Shown in pieces: positions 6,331 to 7,729 of a DNA stretch of 7,729 bases. Location of the stretch: positions 1-7,729 of the forward strand of contig JAITAX010000031.1 in the NCBI GenBank assembly GCA_031283865.1, given 5' to 3'. The notes under the pieces were generated by a model. The model worked only from the letters and a program-made list of their open reading frames with translations. It had not been told where the DNA came from and ran no database searches. Made by a program: the position numbers and the translations under genes. This DNA comes from Eubacteriales Family XIII. Incertae Sedis bacterium (GTDB lineage Bacteria; Bacillota; Clostridia; Peptostreptococcales; Anaerovoracaceae). Position 1 is the stretch's first letter; each line of letters opens with the position of its first letter.

Positions 6331-6425
6331 CACCCCCTTTCACGCAAAATCGGTGATGCGAACGGTGGGAAGCAGATCCGCCAAGCGGCAGGCCCCCTTA
6401 TGCCGGCGTCATGCGGCCGGGGGTG
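6331..6425 (-). promoter_or_regulatory. Possible Shine-Dalgarno sequestration element in the toxin leader
   Basis: On the toxin strand, GGGGGTG (6337-6331) in the ribosome binding site is exactly complementary to CACCCCC (6425-6419) upstream, giving a 7-bp GC-rich pairing with an 81-nt loop. Such masking of the toxin ribosome binding site is known in several type I systems. It requires the transcript to begin upstream of 6425, which is not proven. Confidence 0.35.
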
Positions 6426-6478
6426 TTTCGGTTGTCAAGCTTCGGGAGGCAAAAGTCGGCAATCTCCGATTCTGTATT

Positions 6479-6487
6479 ATTATCGCA
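6479..6487 (-). promoter_or_regulatory. Candidate extended -10 promoter of the toxin mRNA
   Basis: The minus strand reads TGC then GATAAT (6484-6479), an extended -10 with a five-of-six hexamer. No clear -35 precedes it. Transcription would start near 6472 and leave a leader of about 150 nt before the toxin ATG. The plus strand of the same AT-rich patch has TATTAT (6475-6480), which might serve the right-hand gene divergently. A TTGACA on the minus strand near 6433-6438 has no matching -10. Confidence 0.3.
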
Positions 6488-6575
6488 CACAGTGCGCGCG
6501 CTGTCCGGTCTTTTATAAAAAAATCCGCTTGTGCAAATTTTTTGGCAAAGTCGCTTCGCATTCGGACTGTTTGCG

Positions 6576-6598
6576 GCAACCGAGCGGTTGCAAGGAGG
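6576..6598 (+). promoter_or_regulatory. Hairpin abutting the ribosome binding site of the stalk-domain gene
   Basis: GCAACC (6576-6581) and GGTTGC (6586-6591) form a perfect 6-bp stem with the loop GAGC. The next seven bases are AAGGAGG (6592-6598), a full-strength ribosome binding site 6 nt before the ATG. The hairpin leaves the site itself unpaired, so it may protect the mRNA 5' end or affect ribosome loading. No T run follows, so it is not a terminator. The gene-free 280 nt between the toxin start and this gene otherwise hold only weak promoter-like boxes. Confidence 0.5.
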
Positions 6599-6604
6599 AC
6601 AGCC

Positions 6605-7513
6605 ATGTCGAAAATGAAGTGTTTGGGGAAACGCATAATCCCTGCGGTCTTGATCGTGCTTTTGACGGCCGCCTCATCCGTCTGCGCTTTTGGGGCAAGC
6701 GGCCGGGTCGCCGTCGCGATTCCGAGCTTTCCGGTGACGCTCAACGAATTGAAATTTGACGACAGCGATTTTGCGCAATACCCCTTGCTGTCCTACAGAG
6801 ATATCACCTATTTCCCGATGACCTATTACCAATCCGGTCTGTTGAACCTGCATACGAGTTGGACTGCGGAGGGCGGCTTGGTGATCACAAAGGGCAACCC
6901 GGCAACGCCAAAGGAGTTCTTCTACGAAACGCCCGCCGCGGGTCGAAACGGCAAAACGCAGACCGCGACGATCCTCAACTCGAAAGTCACCGTGAACGGC
7001 AAGCTCATCGACAACGGCGCCGAACCTTATCCGCTTCTGCTCTTCCGCAACATCACATACTTTCCGCTGACTTGGCGTTTCGCCGTCGAGGAATTTGCAT
7101 GGGACTACGCTTTCGACAACGAGGCGGGACTGCGCATACGGGCGGATAATTTTTTCTATACGCGCAACAGCAACTACTATCCGAATGACCCGTGGCACAA
7201 CATCGACAATGAAACGTATTACGTGAAAGGCGATCTCTGCATTTACATCAACACCGAGTTCGTCAGGCTGCTCGGCCCTGTCGGGCAGAATTTGCATATC
7301 ATAAAAAACGGCGTCGAAACGAGGCCGGACGGTTTCTTTGCCTATGACTACGAGCCGCAGCCGGACGGTTCTGCGGCCTATTCCAAGAAAAACGCGCCCC
7401 TCTTTACCGTTGACGGAAACTTCATCCGCACAACTCGGTACACCGATCCCGACGCGAAAAATCCGCGGCCCTGCCGGGTGAACATCGAAACGGGCGGCGT
7501 GCTCGCGGAGTGA
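6605..7513 (+). CDS. Exported protein with two copper-amine-oxidase-stalk-like domains
   Basis: A 302-residue protein. Residues 1-31 form a signal peptide: basic MSKMKCLGKR, hydrophobic core 11-29, probable cleavage near CAFGA-S. Two repeated modules follow. Module 1 (about 41-96) has PVTLNELKF, YPLLSYRDITYFPMT, then GLVITKG. Module 2 (about 125-180) has SKVTVNGKLI, YPLLLFRNITYFPLTWRFA, then FAWDYAFDNEAGLRI. This short strand, P-x-x-x-[YF]-R-[DN]-x-TYFP-[ML]-T and closing W/I strand match the pattern of Cu_amine_oxidN1-type stalk domains, common in exported Firmicutes proteins and probably used for wall or surface association. Residues 183-302 are aromatic-rich at first (NFFYTRNSNYYPNDPW) and match nothing I know. 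The ATG at 6605 is set by AAGGAGG 6 nt upstream and the signal peptide; the longer frame back to 6224 crosses the terminator and is not real. Substrate or role unknown. Confidence 0.85.
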   Translation: MSKMKCLGKRIIPAVLIVLLTAASSVCAFGASGRVAVAIPSFPVTLNELKFDDSDFAQYPLLSYRDITYFPMTYYQSGLLNLHTSWTAEGGLVITKGNPATPKEFFYETPAAGRNGKTQTATILNSKVTVNGKLIDNGAEPYPLLLFRNITYFPLTWRFAVEEFAWDYAFDNEAGLRIRADNFFYTRNSNYYPNDPWHNIDNETYYVKGDLCIYINTEFVRLLGPVGQNLHIIKNGVETRPDGFFAYDYEPQPDGSAAYSKKNAPLFTVDGNFIRTTRYTDPDAKNPRPCRVNIETGGVLAE

Positions 7514-7523
7514 CGCGGAGTAA
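7504..7523 (+). repeat. 10-bp tandem duplication across the stop codon
   Basis: CGCGGAGTGA is followed directly by CGCGGAGTAA, with 9 of 10 bases identical. The first copy contains the stop codon TGA of the stalk-domain gene and the second ends in TAA. It looks like a small slippage duplication at the gene end with no obvious effect on the protein. No intrinsic terminator is visible just after it. Confidence 0.6.
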
Positions 7524-7535
7524 CAACCGAAAAAT

Positions 7536-7566
7536 TTGACAGCGTCAATCCCCCCGCCTCCATAAT
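7536..7566 (+). promoter_or_regulatory. Candidate promoter with palindromic -35 region
   Basis: A consensus TTGACA (7536-7541) is followed by CATAAT (7561-7566) at a 19-nt spacing, longer than the ideal 17. TTGAC-AGC-GTCAA (7536-7548) is a perfect inverted repeat over the -35 box and could bind a regulator. No plus-strand gene is evident before the window ends, so the promoter may serve a gene beyond it or be chance. Confidence 0.3.
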
Positions 7567-7614
7567 GGTAATATATCTGTTCATATTCAAAAACTCGGAC
7601 AATCTGCGCCAATC

Positions 7615-7638
7615 GGGCGTTTGTGATTTCATTCGCCC
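7615..7638 (-). repeat. Small inverted repeat downstream of the right-edge ORF
   Basis: GGGCG (7615-7619) and CGCCC (7634-7638) can pair over a 14-nt loop, 12 nt beyond the stop of the edge ORF on the minus strand. No T run follows on that strand, so it would be a poor terminator. Confidence 0.25.
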
Positions 7639-7650
7639 AAAATTAATACC

Positions 7651-7729
7651 CTATTTTTCTTCCAACATTTTTTCTGCGCGGAGCATCTTTGTCATTACTG
7701 TTTCCCGGAAGTCATAAAAAAATATTTCT
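7651..7729 (-). CDS. Possible C-terminal fragment of an unknown protein (enters from the right edge)
   Basis: The minus strand is open from the window edge for 25 codons and then stops with TAG. The peptide begins EIFFYDFRETVMTKMLR and ends EKMLEEK, a charged amphipathic helix such as often closes a protein. Codons are AT-rich compared with the other genes here, so it may be a transferred gene or simply non-coding sequence that is open by chance. I do not recognise the family. An internal ATG (MTKMLR) has no ribosome binding site, so a separate 14-residue peptide is less likely. Confidence 0.35.
   Translation of the reverse strand, partial: EIFFYDFRETVMTKMLRAEKMLEEK

Noticed and set aside
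6414..6566. 50-codon minus-strand frame (MRSDFAKKF start) across the region upstream of the toxin
   Set aside because: No ribosome binding site, and it covers the AT-rich promoter patch; arginine-rich later part suggests chance.
6224..6604. N-terminal extension of the stalk-domain gene back to 6224
   Set aside because: It would begin inside the terminator loop, lacks a ribosome binding site, and puts 127 residues before an obvious signal peptide.
1..7729. CRISPR arrays, insertion sequences, tRNA or rRNA genes
   Set aside because: I saw no regularly spaced direct repeats, no transposase motifs or terminal inverted repeats, and no tRNA- or rRNA-like segments.

Overview
The window is a GC-rich stretch of an anaerobic bacterium, most likely a member of the Bacillota (Clostridia or Negativicutes type). 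This rests on a superoxide reductase of the desulfoferrodoxin type, strong AAGGAGG-type ribosome binding sites, a secreted protein with two copper-amine-oxidase-stalk-like modules, and a 28-residue peptide resembling the Firmicutes holin-like toxins. The species cannot be named from the sequence.

Left block, minus strand, read from about 3000 down to 1: superoxide reductase (dfx), a membrane-anchored M23 zinc peptidase, pseudouridine-5'-phosphate glycosidase (psuG), and the first 30 codons of a PfkB-type kinase that is probably the pseudouridine kinase (psuK). The gaps are 87, 23 and 25 nt, so one transcript is plausible. A probable promoter and a leader with three perfect stem-loops lie upstream of dfx. 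The pair psuK/psuG would phosphorylate pseudouridine and cleave it to uracil and ribose 5-phosphate.

Middle block, minus strand, 6014 down to 3045: mobB, moeA and an oxalate/formate-antiporter-like MFS transporter, with gaps of only 2 and 1 nt. MoeA inserts molybdenum into molybdopterin and MobB is an accessory GTP-binding protein of the guanine-dinucleotide form. The block therefore supplies cofactor to molybdenum or tungsten enzymes, and the MFS carrier may move an organic anion linked to such an enzyme.

Between mobB and the right-hand gene (6092-6487) is the most interesting part. An unannotated 28-codon hydrophobic ORF on the minus strand (6238-6324) has the hallmarks of a type I toxin. 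A plus-strand promoter with a perfect TATAAT and a strong intrinsic terminator define a roughly 84-nt RNA convergent with it and antisense to its 3' end. This matches the txpA/ratA and bsrG/SR4 layout and suggests a type I toxin-antitoxin locus.

Right block, plus strand: an exported protein of 302 residues with two tandem stalk-like modules and a C-terminal region I do not recognise. It is preceded by a hairpin abutting a strong ribosome binding site. Beyond it lie a promoter-like palindrome and, at the edge, the possible C-terminus of another minus-strand gene.
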